Shown: positions 13,697-24,116 of the stretch, piece by piece
Layout of the letters: every line of letters begins with the position of its first letter
Numbering within the stretch: the first letter of the stretch is position 1
NCBI GenBank assembly: GCA_002726315.1
Contig: PBSS01000007.1
Span: forward strand, 1 to 32,021
Origin: Acidimicrobiaceae bacterium
Lineage (GTDB): Bacteria; Actinomycetota; Acidimicrobiia; Acidimicrobiales; MedAcidi-G1
DNA length: 32,021 bases
Reading direction: 5' to 3'
The notes under the pieces: generated by a model
The model's input: the letters and a program-made list of their open reading frames with translations, nothing else
What the model was told of the DNA's origin: nothing
The model's database searches: none
Program-made: the position numbers and the translations under genes

Positions 13697-13746
13697 GTTG
13701 CAGGGGGCCGCGAGGTGCCTGCAACCGAGGGTGTGTCATAAACACC
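13697..13746 (+). promoter_or_regulatory. Tandem stem-loops in the fusA leader
   Basis: GTTGCAGG (13697-13704)/CCTGCAAC (13718-13725), then GGTGT (13730-13734)/ACACC (13742-13746). Confidence 0.45.
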
Positions 13747-13804
13747 ACAGGCTCCACGCGGACCCGGACAACAAATCTGAACAACCAACTACCGAGACAC
13801 TGAC

Positions 13805-15892
13805 ATGGCCGAGCGACACCCATTAGCAAAGACCCGCAACATCGGGATCATGGCCCATATTGACGCGGGCAAGACCACGACTACCGAACGCATCCTCTAC
13901 TACACCGGTGTCAACTACAAGATCGGTGAGGTCCACGATGGCGCTGCCACTATGGACTGGATGGAACAGGAACAGGAGCGGGGGATCACAATTACCTCGG
14001 CCGCCACGAGTTGTTTCTGGAACGATCACAGGGTCAACATCATCGACACCCCCGGCCACGTGGATTTCACCGTCGAAGTGGAGCGTTCATTGCGTGTGCT
14101 GGATGGTGCCGTCGCTGTGTTCGATGGAGTCGCTGGTGTAGAACCCCAGACCGAAACCGTTTGGCGGCAGGCTGATAAGTACGCCGTTCCACGCATGTGT
14201 TTCATCAACAAGATGGACCGGACGGGTGCCGACTTCTACTTCGTGCTGGGGACTATCCGTGAGCGCTTGGGTTGCAACGTGGCGGTCATTCAGCTGCCGA
14301 TTGGGGCCGAGGCCGGTTTCGCTGGGGTGGTCGACCTGGTTGAGATGAAGGCTCTTGTGTGGCAGAGCGAGGACCTGGGTGCTTCGTGGGAAGTAGTGGA
14401 CATTCCAGAGGACATGGTTGATCAGGCCCAGGAGTACCACAGTGATCTGATCGATTCCCTTTCCGAGTTCGACGAAACAATTCTTGAGAAATTCGTTTCG
14501 GAAGATGAGATAACTCCTGACGATTTGCGCTCGGCTCTCCGCGCCGGGACGATCTCAGGTGACTGTGTGCCGATCCTCACTGGTTCGGCATTTAAGAACA
14601 AAGGGGTACAGCCGCTGCTGGATGCTGTGGTTGAGTATCTCCCGTCGCCTCTAGATCTTCCACCGGTTGAAGGTGTCCACCCCCGGACCGGCGACACCGT
14701 CGAGCGCGTCGCAGATGACGATGAACCGTTTGCTGCTCTGGCATTCAAGATCATGACCGATCCCCACGTGGGGAAGTTGATCTACTTCCGAGCGTACAGT
14801 GGAACCCTCGACAAGGGGTCGGCGGTACTAAACGCCCGAACCGGTTCCAAGGAACGAATTGGCCGAATCCTCGAGATGCACGCCAATGACCGAGAGGACC
14901 GCGATGACGTTCGGGCCGGCGACATCGTCGCTGGCATCGGCCTCAAGAACACCCGAACCGGCGACACACTCTGTGTTCCGGATCACCCGATCGTGCTGGA
15001 GCAACTGGAGTTCCCGTTGCCCGTGATCCACGTCGCCGTAGAGCCACGCTCCAAGGCTGACCAAGACAAGATGAGCAAGGCTCTTGGAGCACTTGCTGAA
15101 GAGGATCCCACCTTCACGGTCAAGAGCGATGAGGAAACTGGACAGACGGTCATCGGTGGAATGGGAGAGTTGCACCTTGAGGTGCTGGTCGACCGGATGA
15201 AGCGTGAGTTCAGAGTCGATGCCAATGTCGGTAAGCCGCAGGTGGCTTATAGGGAGACGATCACTAGGGAGGTCGCTGACCACCGATATACGCACAAGAA
15301 ACAAACCGGTGGGTCCGGACAGTTTGCAGAGATCGTCGCCACCATTGAGCCATGGAGCGAAGATGACGAGACCTACATGTTTGAGGACAATATCCGGGGC
15401 GGCCGTGTTCCAAAGGAGTACATCCCCGCCGTCAACGCTGGAATCCAGTTGGCAATGACTGGTGGCGTACTTGCCGGATTCCCGTTGCTGGGCATGAAGG
15501 TGAGTCTTAACGATGGAAAGTCGCACGACGTCGATTCTTCCGAAATGGCCTTCAAGATTGCAGCCCAGGCATGGTTCCGTGAGGTCGTTCGACTTGCCAA
15601 GCCCGTTTTACTTGAGCCCGTTATGGGTGTTGAGGTCGTAACACCTGAGGAGTACATGGGTGACGTCGTCGGTGACCTTAACTCAAGGCGTGGAAGGGTT
15701 GGTCAGATGGAGGTAAGGGGTGGAAATCAGGTGGTGAGTGCACAGGTACCGTTGTCCGAGATGTTCGGGTACGCTACCGATCTGCGTTCGCGCACCCAGG
15801 GGCGCGCGACCTACACCATGCAGTTCGACTCGTATCAGCAGACACCCGGGTCGGTGCAGGAGGAGATCGTTCGTCGCATACATGGTGAATGA
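13805..15892 (+). CDS. fusA: translation elongation factor G
   Basis: 695 aa; '[24 protein letters not shown]' P-loop; 'DTPGHVDF'; '[10 protein letters not shown]'. Confidence 0.98.
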   Translation: MAERHPLAKTRNIGIMAHIDAGKTTTTERILYYTGVNYKIGEVHDGAATMDWMEQEQERGITITSAATSCFWNDHRVNIIDTPGHVDFTVEVERSLRVLDGAVAVFDGVAGVEPQTETVWRQADKYAVPRMCFINKMDRTGADFYFVLGTIRERLGCNVAVIQLPIGAEAGFAGVVDLVEMKALVWQSEDLGASWEVVDIPEDMVDQAQEYHSDLIDSLSEFDETILEKFVSEDEITPDDLRSALRAGTISGDCVPILTGSAFKNKGVQPLLDAVVEYLPSPLDLPPVEGVHPRTGDTVERVADDDEPFAALAFKIMTDPHVGKLIYFRAYSGTLDKGSAVLNARTGSKERIGRILEMHANDREDRDDVRAGDIVAGIGLKNTRTGDTLCVPDHPIVLEQLEFPLPVIHVAVEPRSKADQDKMSKALGALAEEDPTFTVKSDEETGQTVIGGMGELHLEVLVDRMKREFRVDANVGKPQVAYRETITREVADHRYTHKKQTGGSGQFAEIVATIEPWSEDDETYMFEDNIRGGRVPKEYIPAVNAGIQLAMTGGVLAGFPLLGMKVSLNDGKSHDVDSSEMAFKIAAQAWFREVVRLAKPVLLEPVMGVEVVTPEEYMGDVVGDLNSRRGRVGQMEVRGGNQVVSAQVPLSEMFGYATDLRSRTQGRATYTMQFDSYQQTPGSVQEEIVRRIHGE

Positions 15893-15935
15893 CCACTGAG
15901 CAGTAGAACCAGCAACATAGATCCAAGGAAGAGTT

Positions 15936-17126
15936 ATGGCCAAGGCCCAGTTTGAACGTAACAAGCCGCACGTAAATGTCGGCACTATGGGACATATCGA
16001 TCACGGTAAGACAACCCTTACCGCGGCAATCACAAAGGTCCTGTCGGACCGCGATCCCGACTCCACGGCATTCACGGAGTTTGACAACATTGACAAGGCG
16101 CCCGAAGAACGCGAGCGCGGTATCACGATCAATGTCTCGCACGTCGAGTACGAGACCGAAAACCGCCACTATGCGCACGTCGACATGCCCGGTCACGCCG
16201 ATTACATCAAGAACATGATCACCGGCGCGGCTCAGGTTGACGGGGCGATTCTCGTTGTGTCAGCTGCTGACGGTCCTATGCCCCAGACACGTGAGCACGT
16301 GTTGCTGGCCCGTCAGGTGGGTGTACCCAAGATCATTGTTGCCCTTAACAAGTGCGACATGGTCGACGACGAGGAACTCCTTGAGCTGGTCGAGATGGAA
16401 GTTCGCGAGTTGCTCGACGAGTACGAGTTCCCGGGCGACGACACTCCGGTGGTCCGGGTATCGGCTCTGAACGCCCTGGAGGGCGATGAGGCTGCAGCCG
16501 GTCAGATCGTGGAGCTCATGAGCCAAGTTGACGATTTCATCCCCCAGCCGGACCGTGACGTCGACAAGCCGTTCCTCATGCCCATTGAAGACGTGTTCTC
16601 GATCACCGGCCGCGGCACCGTCGTTACTGGTCGTGTCGAGCAGGGCAAGGTGAACACGAGTGACAATATTGAGATCGTTGGTCTCAAGGACACACAGACA
16701 ACGGTATGCACCGGTGTCGAGATGTTCCGCAAGTTGCTCGACGAAGGGATTGCTGGTGACAACATCGGTGCTCTCCTGCGAGGTATCGACAAGGACGAGG
16801 TGCAGCGCGGACAGGTTCTTGCCAAGCCTGGTTCGATCACGCCACACACCGACTTCGAGGCCGAGGTATACGTTCTGACGACCAAGGAGGGTGGACGCCA
16901 CAAGCCGTTCTTTTCCAACTACAGGCCGCAGTTCTACTTTAGGACTACTGACGTGACCGGGAACATCGCTCTTGCTGAGGGTGTCGAAATGTGTATGCCC
17001 GGTGATAACACCACCATGACGGTTGAGCTCATTGCTCCGATCGCCATGGATGTCGGCCTTCGGTTTGCCATCCGCGAGGGTGGTAGAACCGTTGGTGCTG
17101 GCGCAGTAACCAAGATCCTTAAGTAG
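15936..17126 (+). CDS. tuf: translation elongation factor Tu
   Basis: 396 aa; '[15 protein letters not shown]', 'NKCD', C-terminal '[24 protein letters not shown]'. Confidence 0.98.
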   Translation: MAKAQFERNKPHVNVGTMGHIDHGKTTLTAAITKVLSDRDPDSTAFTEFDNIDKAPEERERGITINVSHVEYETENRHYAHVDMPGHADYIKNMITGAAQVDGAILVVSAADGPMPQTREHVLLARQVGVPKIIVALNKCDMVDDEELLELVEMEVRELLDEYEFPGDDTPVVRVSALNALEGDEAAAGQIVELMSQVDDFIPQPDRDVDKPFLMPIEDVFSITGRGTVVTGRVEQGKVNTSDNIEIVGLKDTQTTVCTGVEMFRKLLDEGIAGDNIGALLRGIDKDEVQRGQVLAKPGSITPHTDFEAEVYVLTTKEGGRHKPFFSNYRPQFYFRTTDVTGNIALAEGVEMCMPGDNTTMTVELIAPIAMDVGLRFAIREGGRTVGAGAVTKILK

Positions 17127-17139
17127 TCAGGTTCCACGG

Positions 17140-17460
17140 ATGCCAGCTGGTCAGAAGATTCGGATACGGCTAAAGGCCTACGACCACGAGGTGATTGACC
17201 AGTCAACGAGGAAGATCGTTGAGACAGTCCGTCGCACCCAGGCAGATATCAGAGGCCCAGTACCGCTTCCTACCGAAAAGCACCGGTACACGGTCATCCG
17301 AGGACCCTTTAAGGACAAGGACTCGCGGGAGCATTTCGAAATGCGCATCCACAAGCGCCTCCTGGACATCATGCAACCTTCTCCCAAGACGATCGATTCA
17401 CTGCAGAGACTGGACCTGCCGGCAGGAGTCGATGTCGAAATAAAGATCCAGCAGTCCTGA
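17140..17460 (+). CDS. rpsJ: 30S ribosomal protein S10
   Basis: 106 aa; '[28 protein letters not shown]...[19 protein letters not shown]'. Confidence 0.97.
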   Translation: MPAGQKIRIRLKAYDHEVIDQSTRKIVETVRRTQADIRGPVPLPTEKHRYTVIRGPFKDKDSREHFEMRIHKRLLDIMQPSPKTIDSLQRLDLPAGVDVEIKIQQS

Positions 17461-17553
17461 TTTCAAGGCCTTGCAGAGGCCGGATCCAGATTCCACGGAG
17501 CGAGTCGGAGGACTCCCTCAGTGGGTGGATTACTGGTTTTGCCAGTGACCGGC

Positions 17554-18744
17554 TCAGGACTCGTAGTCTTCCTTGGCGGTGTCGGCGATCTGGCGTCTTG
17601 CCGGGCGCAACTGGCGACTCCGTCGCTCTTGGCTCATTGACAACAGGTCCTCGGAGACCTCATGGCGAGGTGCGGTGGACGACAGGACCGCTTGGATCGT
17701 CGCTGCAGCTGGTAGGGCGAGCAACGCACCGATGACCCCCAGCACTGCGGCACCGGCTATCACGGATCCAAAGGCGACTGCAGCGTGTAGTTGCATGGTC
17801 TGTGAGGTGATCCGGGGTGCGAACAGGTAATTCTCAATCTGCTGGTAGACGGCTATGACTACAAGTGCCCATAGGCCATGTATAGGTTCTTCAAGTAGCC
17901 CGATCACGATCGGGATTGAACCCGCGATGTAGGTGCCTACTACCGGGACGAATTGGGACATGACACCCACCCAGAGGGCTAGTGCAAGGGGGGAGGGGAG
18001 GCTGATCACCTCAAAGGCAACCCAGTGGACGACCGTGGAGGCCAGCGCTAGGACAGTGCGGGAGAGGATGTAGCCACCCGTCTTAGAGATTGCCAGGTCC
18101 CATATTTCAAGGACTGCCTTCTGTCGCTGTTGTGGTAGTAGGGAACACACGGTCCTTCTGAGTCTTGGCCCCTCGGCCAACATGTAGAAGGCGAACAAGC
18201 CCACCGTGAAGATTTGGAACAACACGTTGACGATGGTGGTTCCAAATCGGGCCAGGTCATCGGCGACCGAACCGAGTCTGCGCGCCAAGCCTTCGTCGTA
18301 TTCGGCCCTCAGGTCGGCAGTTGCTCCTGAGATGCCGAAAGCATCCTCTAGGAACGAATCGATATCTCTCAGATAAGAGGGGACATTTTCGCTGAAAGCG
18401 GTTACTTGTTCAGCGAGCATCGTTCCAACCAGCGTCCCAAAGCCTCCGAGGGCACCCATGCCGAGGAGGAAGACAAGAGCCGTTGCGATGCCCCGCCGCA
18501 GACCTATCCGTTCAAGACGGTTCACTGCCGGTTCGAGGGCGAACGAGAGGAACACCGCCACTAGGAGAATGAGGAAAAGGGAGCGCAATGATGCAAGGAT
18601 CCCTCGCAGGTACCAAAGTGCAGCAAACCCCCCAAGAAGCATTAGGAGGGTCTTGCCCAGCCATACTGGCGGCATTGCCAAGGGGCTGGAAAACATACGT
18701 TGACCTGTGGGTTCGTTTGTTGTGCCCTCATTCGGGTGATTCAC
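17554..18744 (-). CDS. AI-2E/PerM-family membrane transporter
   Basis: 396 aa with multiple TM segments; N-terminal paired TMs, 'VVGTYIAGSIPIVIGLLEEP', 'VYQQIENYLFAPRI' and 'VLGVIGALLALPAAATIQAVL' are typical of the AI-2E_transport family; function not inferable further. Confidence 0.85.
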   Translation of the reverse strand: MNHPNEGTTNEPTGQRMFSSPLAMPPVWLGKTLLMLLGGFAALWYLRGILASLRSLFLILLVAVFLSFALEPAVNRLERIGLRRGIATALVFLLGMGALGGFGTLVGTMLAEQVTAFSENVPSYLRDIDSFLEDAFGISGATADLRAEYDEGLARRLGSVADDLARFGTTIVNVLFQIFTVGLFAFYMLAEGPRLRRTVCSLLPQQRQKAVLEIWDLAISKTGGYILSRTVLALASTVVHWVAFEVISLPSPLALALWVGVMSQFVPVVGTYIAGSIPIVIGLLEEPIHGLWALVVIAVYQQIENYLFAPRITSQTMQLHAAVAFGSVIAGAAVLGVIGALLALPAAATIQAVLSSTAPRHEVSEDLLSMSQERRSRQLRPARRQIADTAKEDYES

Positions 18745-18824
18745 CGAAGCGTGCTCCTGATCGCCACTGGTTCGAACCCCGACGCTACCGGTAGACCCAC
18801 GACGCAGGAGGGATGGCTGTTCGG

Positions 18825-18853
18825 TTGTGGGCTGGCTGGTTCGGCCGTATCGT
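18825..18853 (+). promoter_or_regulatory. Candidate rplC-unit promoter (TTGTGG-N17-TATCGT)
   Basis: -35-like 18825-18830 and TAnnnT 18848-18853 in the divergent gap between the minus-strand transporter gene and rplC. Confidence 0.3.
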
Positions 18854-18867
18854 TACCCCCTCAAGCG

Positions 18868-18999
18868 CTCTGGTGGACCCAGAGTTGCAAAACCGACGTC
18901 CGTATAGGCCTTTTGTTGTACTGCTTGAAACCGGTGCAACGGAGTGGAACCGTGCGGCACAACCAAAGTATCGCTCCGCCGGGTTTTCCGTGCGGAGCG
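18868..18999 (+). promoter_or_regulatory. Structured leader region upstream of rplC
   Basis: CTCTGG/CCAGAG stem (18868-18873/18879-18884) and CGCTCCGC/GCGGAGCG 8-bp stem (18972-18979/18992-18999) with inner CGG/CCG. Confidence 0.45.
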
Positions 19000-19069
19000 T
19001 TCGCGTGAGCGGCCGCCAAAGGTCGTTTCCGGCGGGAAGCACCCGTCGGTTCCAGTCGCAGGAGCCATC

Positions 19070-19708
19070 ATGGCAAGCAAGGCAATAGTCGGCGAGAAGG
19101 TCGGCATGACCCAGGTGTGGGATGACGAGAACCGTGTCGTTCCGGTCACCGTGTTGCGTGTGCTCCCGAACCGTGTGGTCCAGATAAAGACCATTGCCAG
19201 CGATGGCTATAGCGCCCTCCAGGTCACTTTTGGTGAGCGAGAGTTGGCCAAGTTAACTCGTCCCGAGGCAGGCCATTTCGAAGGTGCTGGCGTGGAAGCC
19301 GGTGTGAACCTGGTTGAACTCAGGGTTGATGATGTTGATGGGTACGAACTGGGTCAGGAAATCACCGTTGATTCACTAGCTGATGAGGTCCGGGTAGACG
19401 TCACCTCTGTTAGCAAAGGTAAGGGCTTCGCTGGTGTCATGAAGCGTCACGGTTTCGCTGGCCAGCGCGCGTCACACGGCGCCCACAAGGTGCACCGTAA
19501 GCCTGGGGCCGTGGGCCAGTGCGCTACACCATCTCGCGTCTTTAAGGGCAAGAAGATGCCCGGCCGTCTGGGCAACCAGCGTACGACGACCCTAAACCTG
19601 AAGGTTGTCGAGGCTGATTCTGAGCGCAGTTTGCTGCTTGTAAGGGGCTCGGTGCCTGGACCCAGCGGGGCCACAGTACTGATTCGCAACGCCGTGAAGG
19701 GTGCTTGA
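19070..19708 (+). CDS. rplC: 50S ribosomal protein L3 (start set to ATG 19070, not 18944)
   Basis: 'MASKAIVGEKVGMTQVWDDENRVVPVTVLRV...KGKGFAGVMKRHGFAGQRASHGAHKVHRKPGAVG'; AGGAGCC upstream. Confidence 0.95.
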   Translation: MASKAIVGEKVGMTQVWDDENRVVPVTVLRVLPNRVVQIKTIASDGYSALQVTFGERELAKLTRPEAGHFEGAGVEAGVNLVELRVDDVDGYELGQEITVDSLADEVRVDVTSVSKGKGFAGVMKRHGFAGQRASHGAHKVHRKPGAVGQCATPSRVFKGKKMPGRLGNQRTTTLNLKVVEADSERSLLLVRGSVPGPSGATVLIRNAVKGA

Positions 19709-19710
19709 CG

Positions 19711-20385
19711 ATGGCTGAGGTAATCATTCGTACCAGGACTGGCTCCGACAGTGGTTCGCTCAACCTTGACGATTCGGTTTTTGGGATTACACCGAATGCA
19801 GCCGTCTTGCACCAAGTAGTGACAGCCCAGTTGGCAGCACGCCGCAGTGGGACCCAAAGCACCAGGACCCGAGCCGAGGTTCGCGGTGGTGGGGCTAAGC
19901 CATGGCGTCAGAAGGGAACCGGTCGTGCCCGACACGGCTCAAGCAGGTCTCCAATCTGGAGAGGTGGAGGTGTGGCACTCGGCCCCAAGCCCCGAAGCTA
20001 CGCGCAGAAGACCCCCAAGAAGATGATCCGCCTCGCACTCAACTCGGCACTTTCGGACCGGGCGGCCGAAGGTCGGGTGGCTGTTGTGGATGCCTGGAAC
20101 TTTGAGGTTCCACGCACCCGTGACGCTGTAACTGCTCTAGAGGTCCTCAACATCGACGGACGTGTGTTGGTAGTGGCCGATCGTGGCGATGTCAACACTT
20201 GGAAGAGTTTCTCTAACCTCGGTCACGTTCACGTGCTTTCACCTGGCGAGTTGAATGCATACGACGTACTGGTCAGTGACTGGGTTGTGTTTACCCAAGA
20301 GACATTGCCAGTCGGTTCGGCACCGACGGGGCCAACGGCTCCCATCGACTCTGAGCCGACAACCGATGAGGGGGAAGAGGAGTGA
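19711..20385 (+). CDS. rplD: 50S ribosomal protein L4
   Basis: 'RGGGAKPWRQKGTGRARHGSSRSPIWRGGGVALGPKPRSYAQKTPKKM'; short acidic C-terminus; ATG 19711 preferred. Confidence 0.96.
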   Translation: MAEVIIRTRTGSDSGSLNLDDSVFGITPNAAVLHQVVTAQLAARRSGTQSTRTRAEVRGGGAKPWRQKGTGRARHGSSRSPIWRGGGVALGPKPRSYAQKTPKKMIRLALNSALSDRAAEGRVAVVDAWNFEVPRTRDAVTALEVLNIDGRVLVVADRGDVNTWKSFSNLGHVHVLSPGELNAYDVLVSDWVVFTQETLPVGSAPTGPTAPIDSEPTTDEGEEE

Positions 20386-20672
20386 AGGACGCACGTGACG
20401 TGATCCGTCGCCCAATCGTCTCTGAGAAGTCCTACGGACTCCTTGAGGACCACGTCTACACCTTTGAGGTCGCCAACTCAGCGTCCAAGCCCGAGATTCG
20501 CGATGCGGTCGAGGCCATCTTCGATGTCACTGTTAAGAAGGTGAACACACTCAACCGAGACGGGAAGCGCAAGCGCAACCGTCGCACTATGTCTTACAGC
20601 TCCCGTCCTGACGTCAAGCGGGCGTATGTCACCCTCGTTGAGGGTGACTCGATCGAGTTGTTCGAGGTATAG
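20382..20672 (+). CDS. rplW: 50S ribosomal protein L23 (GTG start)
   Basis: '[60 protein letters not shown]'. Confidence 0.96.
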   Translation: MKDARDVIRRPIVSEKSYGLLEDHVYTFEVANSASKPEIRDAVEAIFDVTVKKVNTLNRDGKRKRNRRTMSYSSRPDVKRAYVTLVEGDSIELFEV

Positions 20673-20676
20673 AGAC

Positions 20677-21513
20677 ATGCCACAACGCAAGCGCAAGCCA
20701 ACTAGTCCCGGCCGACGGTTCCAGACCGTCGCCGACTTTTCAGACATCACGAGTACATCCCCCGAGAGGTCACTTCTTGATAAGCAGACCTCAACTGGTG
20801 GCCGCAACAACTATGGACGCAAGACCTCACGCCATCGCGGTGGTGGTCACAAGCAGCGCTACAGGGTCATTGACTTTCGACGTAACAAGGACGGCGTGCC
20901 TGCCAAGGTGGCCGCCCTTGAGTACGACCCGAACCGCAGTTGCCGGATTCTCCTGTTGCACTATCACGATGGTGAGAAGCGTTACATTCTCGCTCCCAAG
21001 GGGGTCCAAGTGGGCGACACTCTCCAGTCTGGCCAAGGCAGTGAAATTCGTCCCGGGAATGCCCTGCCGCTCCGCTACATTCCGGTCGGTACCGTTGTCC
21101 ACAACGTCGAACTGCAGCCCGAGGGTGGTGGCAAGTTGGCTCGCAGTGCCGGTTCCAGCGTGCAGTTGGTCGCCAAGGAAGGCGACTTCGCGACACTCCG
21201 CCTTCCCAGTAGCGAGATGCGTAGGGTCCGGATCGACTGTAGGGCGACTGTCGGTGAGGTCGGCAATCAGGAACACGAGTTGATCAAGATCGGCAAGGCT
21301 GGTCGCAACCGTTGGAAAGGTAAGCGCCCTCAGTCTCGAGGCGTGGCGATGAACCCGGTAGATCACCCACTGGGTGGTGGTGAGGGTAAGTCTTCAGGTG
21401 GTCGGCACCCGGTTTCTCCATGGGGAAAACCCGAGGGTCGCACCAGGAAACTAGACAAGCAATCCGACAAGATGATCGTGCGCCGGCGCCGCCGCCGCGG
21501 ATCGCGGAGGTAG
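20677..21513 (+). CDS. rplB: 50S ribosomal protein L2 (start set to ATG 20677, not 20626)
   Basis: '[21 protein letters not shown]...[33 protein letters not shown]...[28 protein letters not shown]'. Confidence 0.97.
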   Translation: MPQRKRKPTSPGRRFQTVADFSDITSTSPERSLLDKQTSTGGRNNYGRKTSRHRGGGHKQRYRVIDFRRNKDGVPAKVAALEYDPNRSCRILLLHYHDGEKRYILAPKGVQVGDTLQSGQGSEIRPGNALPLRYIPVGTVVHNVELQPEGGGKLARSAGSSVQLVAKEGDFATLRLPSSEMRRVRIDCRATVGEVGNQEHELIKIGKAGRNRWKGKRPQSRGVAMNPVDHPLGGGEGKSSGGRHPVSPWGKPEGRTRKLDKQSDKMIVRRRRRRGSRR

Positions 21514-21519
21514 GCAGAA

Positions 21520-21798
21520 ATGCCACGGAGTCTCAGTAAGGGACCGTTCGTAGACGACCATCTCCTCAAGAAGATTGATGCGTTGAACGAGTCCGGTGAA
21601 AAGAAGGTAATAAGGACCTGGTCAAGACGATCGACGATTGTCCCTGACATGGTCGGTCACACGATCGCGGTCCACGATGGCCGTAAGCACGTACCGGTGT
21701 ATGTCACCGAGTCGATGGTCGGACACAAGTTGGGCGAGTTTGCACCGACACGTACGTTCAGGTCGCATTCGACCCAGGAAAAGGCGGTCAACCGCTGA
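21520..21798 (+). CDS. rpsS: 30S ribosomal protein S19
   Basis: '[54 protein letters not shown]'. Confidence 0.97.
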   Translation: MPRSLSKGPFVDDHLLKKIDALNESGEKKVIRTWSRRSTIVPDMVGHTIAVHDGRKHVPVYVTESMVGHKLGEFAPTRTFRSHSTQEKAVNR

Positions 21799-22508
21799 TG
21801 GGTGCCACCAAGACCAACGAACGACCGGGCACCCGCGCCGTGGCACGACACATCCGTGTGTCCGCGTCAAAGACGCGTGCTGTGCTTGACCTGATCAGGG
21901 GAGAGTCCTATGGGAGGGCCACTGAGATCCTGGAGTTCTCTGAGCGGTCTGTGTCCGAGGTGGTTTCCAAGTGCCTTGACTCGGCTGTAGCTAATGCAGA
22001 GCACAATGACGAGATAAGTGCCGAGGAGCTCTATGTGTCAGCCTGCTTCGCAGACGAGGGGCCGACGCTCAAGCGTTGGCGTCCAAGGGCACGAGGCCGT
22101 GCTACGCGCATCAACAAGAGGACCTGTCACATCACGATCATCGTTAGTCGATACAGCGTCGATGAGCTCGAGGCGATGCGTGAGCGTGCAGAGTCACGAG
22201 GCAGGGTGGATTCCAGTGAGCAGGCAGCGGAATCACGCCGTCAGCGGGTCCAAAAAAGTCGTGCTGTCGAGGCTGAGGCTGAGGCTGCAGAGGAGGCCGA
22301 AGCCGCTGCCGACGGTCGAGACACCGAGGAAGCATTAGGCGAAGCAGCTGAGATTTTGCCTGAAGAGGTCACAGGCGAGGCCATCGATGAAGCGGAAAGG
22401 GCTAGTGACGAAGTCACAGATGAGGTAGCCAAAGATGCAGTCGACGAAGCCGAAGAAGATGTCGTCGATGAAGACGAGTCTGCCAAGTCCACAGAGGAGC
22501 AGGGCTGA
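21798..22508 (+). CDS. rplV: 50S ribosomal protein L22 with long acidic C-terminal tail
   Basis: 236 aa; L22 core '[36 protein letters not shown]...[25 protein letters not shown]' followed by about 110 aa Glu/Ala-rich tail. Confidence 0.95.
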   Translation: MGATKTNERPGTRAVARHIRVSASKTRAVLDLIRGESYGRATEILEFSERSVSEVVSKCLDSAVANAEHNDEISAEELYVSACFADEGPTLKRWRPRARGRATRINKRTCHITIIVSRYSVDELEAMRERAESRGRVDSSEQAAESRRQRVQKSRAVEAEAEAAEEAEAAADGRDTEEALGEAAEILPEEVTGEAIDEAERASDEVTDEVAKDAVDEAEEDVVDEDESAKSTEEQG

Positions 22509-23458
22509 TGGGCCAAAAGGTAAACCCGTATGGGTTCCGTCTCGGTGTAACCACCGACTGGAAGTCGCGCTGGTTTGCGACCCGCCAGGAATATGCCGAC
22601 AACATCATCGAGGACTGGAAGGTGCGTGAGTACCTGATGACCGAGTTGCCGCATGCGGCAATCAGTCGTGTCGAGGTGGAGCGTACCCGCGACCGCCTCC
22701 GCGTGGATGTACACACGGCGAGACCTGGAATTGTCATAGGTCGTAAGGGCACCGAAGCTGATCGCTTGAGGACCGGTTTGGGTGATATAACCGGGAACAA
22801 CAGGGTCCAGCTCAACATTCAGGAGATCAAGGAGCCCGAGTTGGACGCCGCCCTAATCGCACAGGGCGTTGCTGATCAACTGGCTGGTCGGATTGCCTTT
22901 CGACGGGCCATGAAGCGAGCGGTCCAGAACGCACAGAAAGCAGGTGCGCTCGGAATCAGGGTGCAGTGTTCAGGTCGCCTCGGTGGCGCGGAGATGTCGC
23001 GTACTGAGTGGTATCGCGAAGGCCGTGTTCCACTACACACCTTGCGCGCCGACGTTGACTACGGATTCCGTGAAGCCCGTACAACCTATGGGCGCATCGG
23101 CGTGAAGGTCTGGATCTACAAGGGTGACATCCTCCCCTACAAGAGCCAATTGGAGGACAAGATCACCAAAGAGGCGGCCATGGCCGTTGGCGGGACCTCC
23201 GGCCAGACCAAGCCTGGCAAGGTAGTTTCCTCGTCCGCAGCTGTCCATCGTCGTTCGACTGAAGAGGTCGTCTCTGAAAAGCAGCCGGTGGTGTCAGAAG
23301 CGCCTGATGAGGAAGTTGACACATCTGTGGAGCCGCTTCCACTTGTCAAGGAAGGTGATGCAGAGTTTGAAAAGTTGCTTGCTGAAGAGGAAGCTATCGA
23401 GGCATCCACAAGGGAGCAGCACGAAACCCCCCACTTCCGGTCCGGGGACGGTGACTGA
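22508..23458 (+). CDS. rpsC: 30S ribosomal protein S3 with extended acidic C-terminus
   Basis: 316 aa; '[24 protein letters not shown]', KH region '[15 protein letters not shown]', '[16 protein letters not shown]'. Confidence 0.96.
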   Translation: MGQKVNPYGFRLGVTTDWKSRWFATRQEYADNIIEDWKVREYLMTELPHAAISRVEVERTRDRLRVDVHTARPGIVIGRKGTEADRLRTGLGDITGNNRVQLNIQEIKEPELDAALIAQGVADQLAGRIAFRRAMKRAVQNAQKAGALGIRVQCSGRLGGAEMSRTEWYREGRVPLHTLRADVDYGFREARTTYGRIGVKVWIYKGDILPYKSQLEDKITKEAAMAVGGTSGQTKPGKVVSSSAAVHRRSTEEVVSEKQPVVSEAPDEEVDTSVEPLPLVKEGDAEFEKLLAEEEAIEASTREQHETPHFRSGDGD

Positions 23459-23460
23459 TC

Positions 23461-23877
23461 GTGTTGATGCCCAAGAAGGTCAAACACCGTAAGCAACACC
23501 GTGGGAGGATGCGTGGTAACTCCAAGGGGATGACCGACGTCACCTTCGGTGAGTACGGAATCCAGGCATTGGAACCCGGGTGGATTACCGCCCGTCAGAT
23601 CGAGGCTGCTCGTATAGCCATGACCCGCCACATCAAGCGCGGTGGCAAGGTCTGGATCAACGTTTTCCCGGACAAGCCGGTTACTGAGAAGCCTGCTGAG
23701 ACCCGTATGGGTTCCGGCAAGGGAAACCCCGAGACATGGGTTGCCGTAGTGAAGCCCGGACGGATCTTGTTTGAACTCTCCTACAGCGACGTCGTGGTTG
23801 CACGCGAGGCAATTGATCGGGCCATCCAGAAGCTTCCGATCAGGGCTCGATTCGTCGAGCGAGAGGAGGGTTTCTAG
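23461..23877 (+). CDS. rplP: 50S ribosomal protein L16
   Basis: '[70 protein letters not shown]'. Confidence 0.97.
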   Translation: MLMPKKVKHRKQHRGRMRGNSKGMTDVTFGEYGIQALEPGWITARQIEAARIAMTRHIKRGGKVWINVFPDKPVTEKPAETRMGSGKGNPETWVAVVKPGRILFELSYSDVVVAREAIDRAIQKLPIRARFVEREEGF

Positions 23878-23879
23878 CA

Positions 23880-24116
23880 ATGGTGAAGAAAAAGACGCTT
23901 GTCGAGGTAGGTGACACTGAACTGCTGGAGCGGTTGAGCGAGTCGAAAGAGGAGTTCTTTAATTTGCGATTCCAGCTGGTTACCGGAGAGTTGGAGAACC
24001 ATGCGCGCATCGGTGAGGTCAAGAAGACTATTGCTCGCCTCCTGACAGAGTTGCGTGCACGTGAGATCGAAGCAGCAGAAGCTCTGGCTACTGCTGGTGA
24101 GGAGGTGGACGGCTAA
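23880..24116 (+). CDS. rpmC: 50S ribosomal protein L29
   Basis: 'LLERLSESKEEFFNLRFQLVTGELENHARIGEVKKTIARLLTELRARE'. Confidence 0.95.
   Translation: MVKKKTLVEVGDTELLERLSESKEEFFNLRFQLVTGELENHARIGEVKKTIARLLTELRAREIEAAEALATAGEEVDG

Noticed and set aside
14828-15526. 232-aa minus-strand ORF opposite fusA
   Set aside because: Fully antisense to a well-conserved EF-G gene; sequence composition is that of a codon-bias shadow frame with no recognisable domain.
16260-16901. 213-aa minus-strand ORF opposite tuf
   Set aside because: Shadow ORF antisense to EF-Tu; no domain resemblance.
17502-17546. Bidirectional terminator between rpsJ and the transporter (GAGTC/GACTC and ACTGG/CCAGT)
   Set aside because: Stems are only 5 bp and lack a U-run on either strand.
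18885-18908. TTGCAA...TATAGG as an rplC promoter
   Set aside because: Spacing is only 12 nt, too short for a standard sigma-70-type promoter; TTGTGG-N17-TATCGT upstream preferred.
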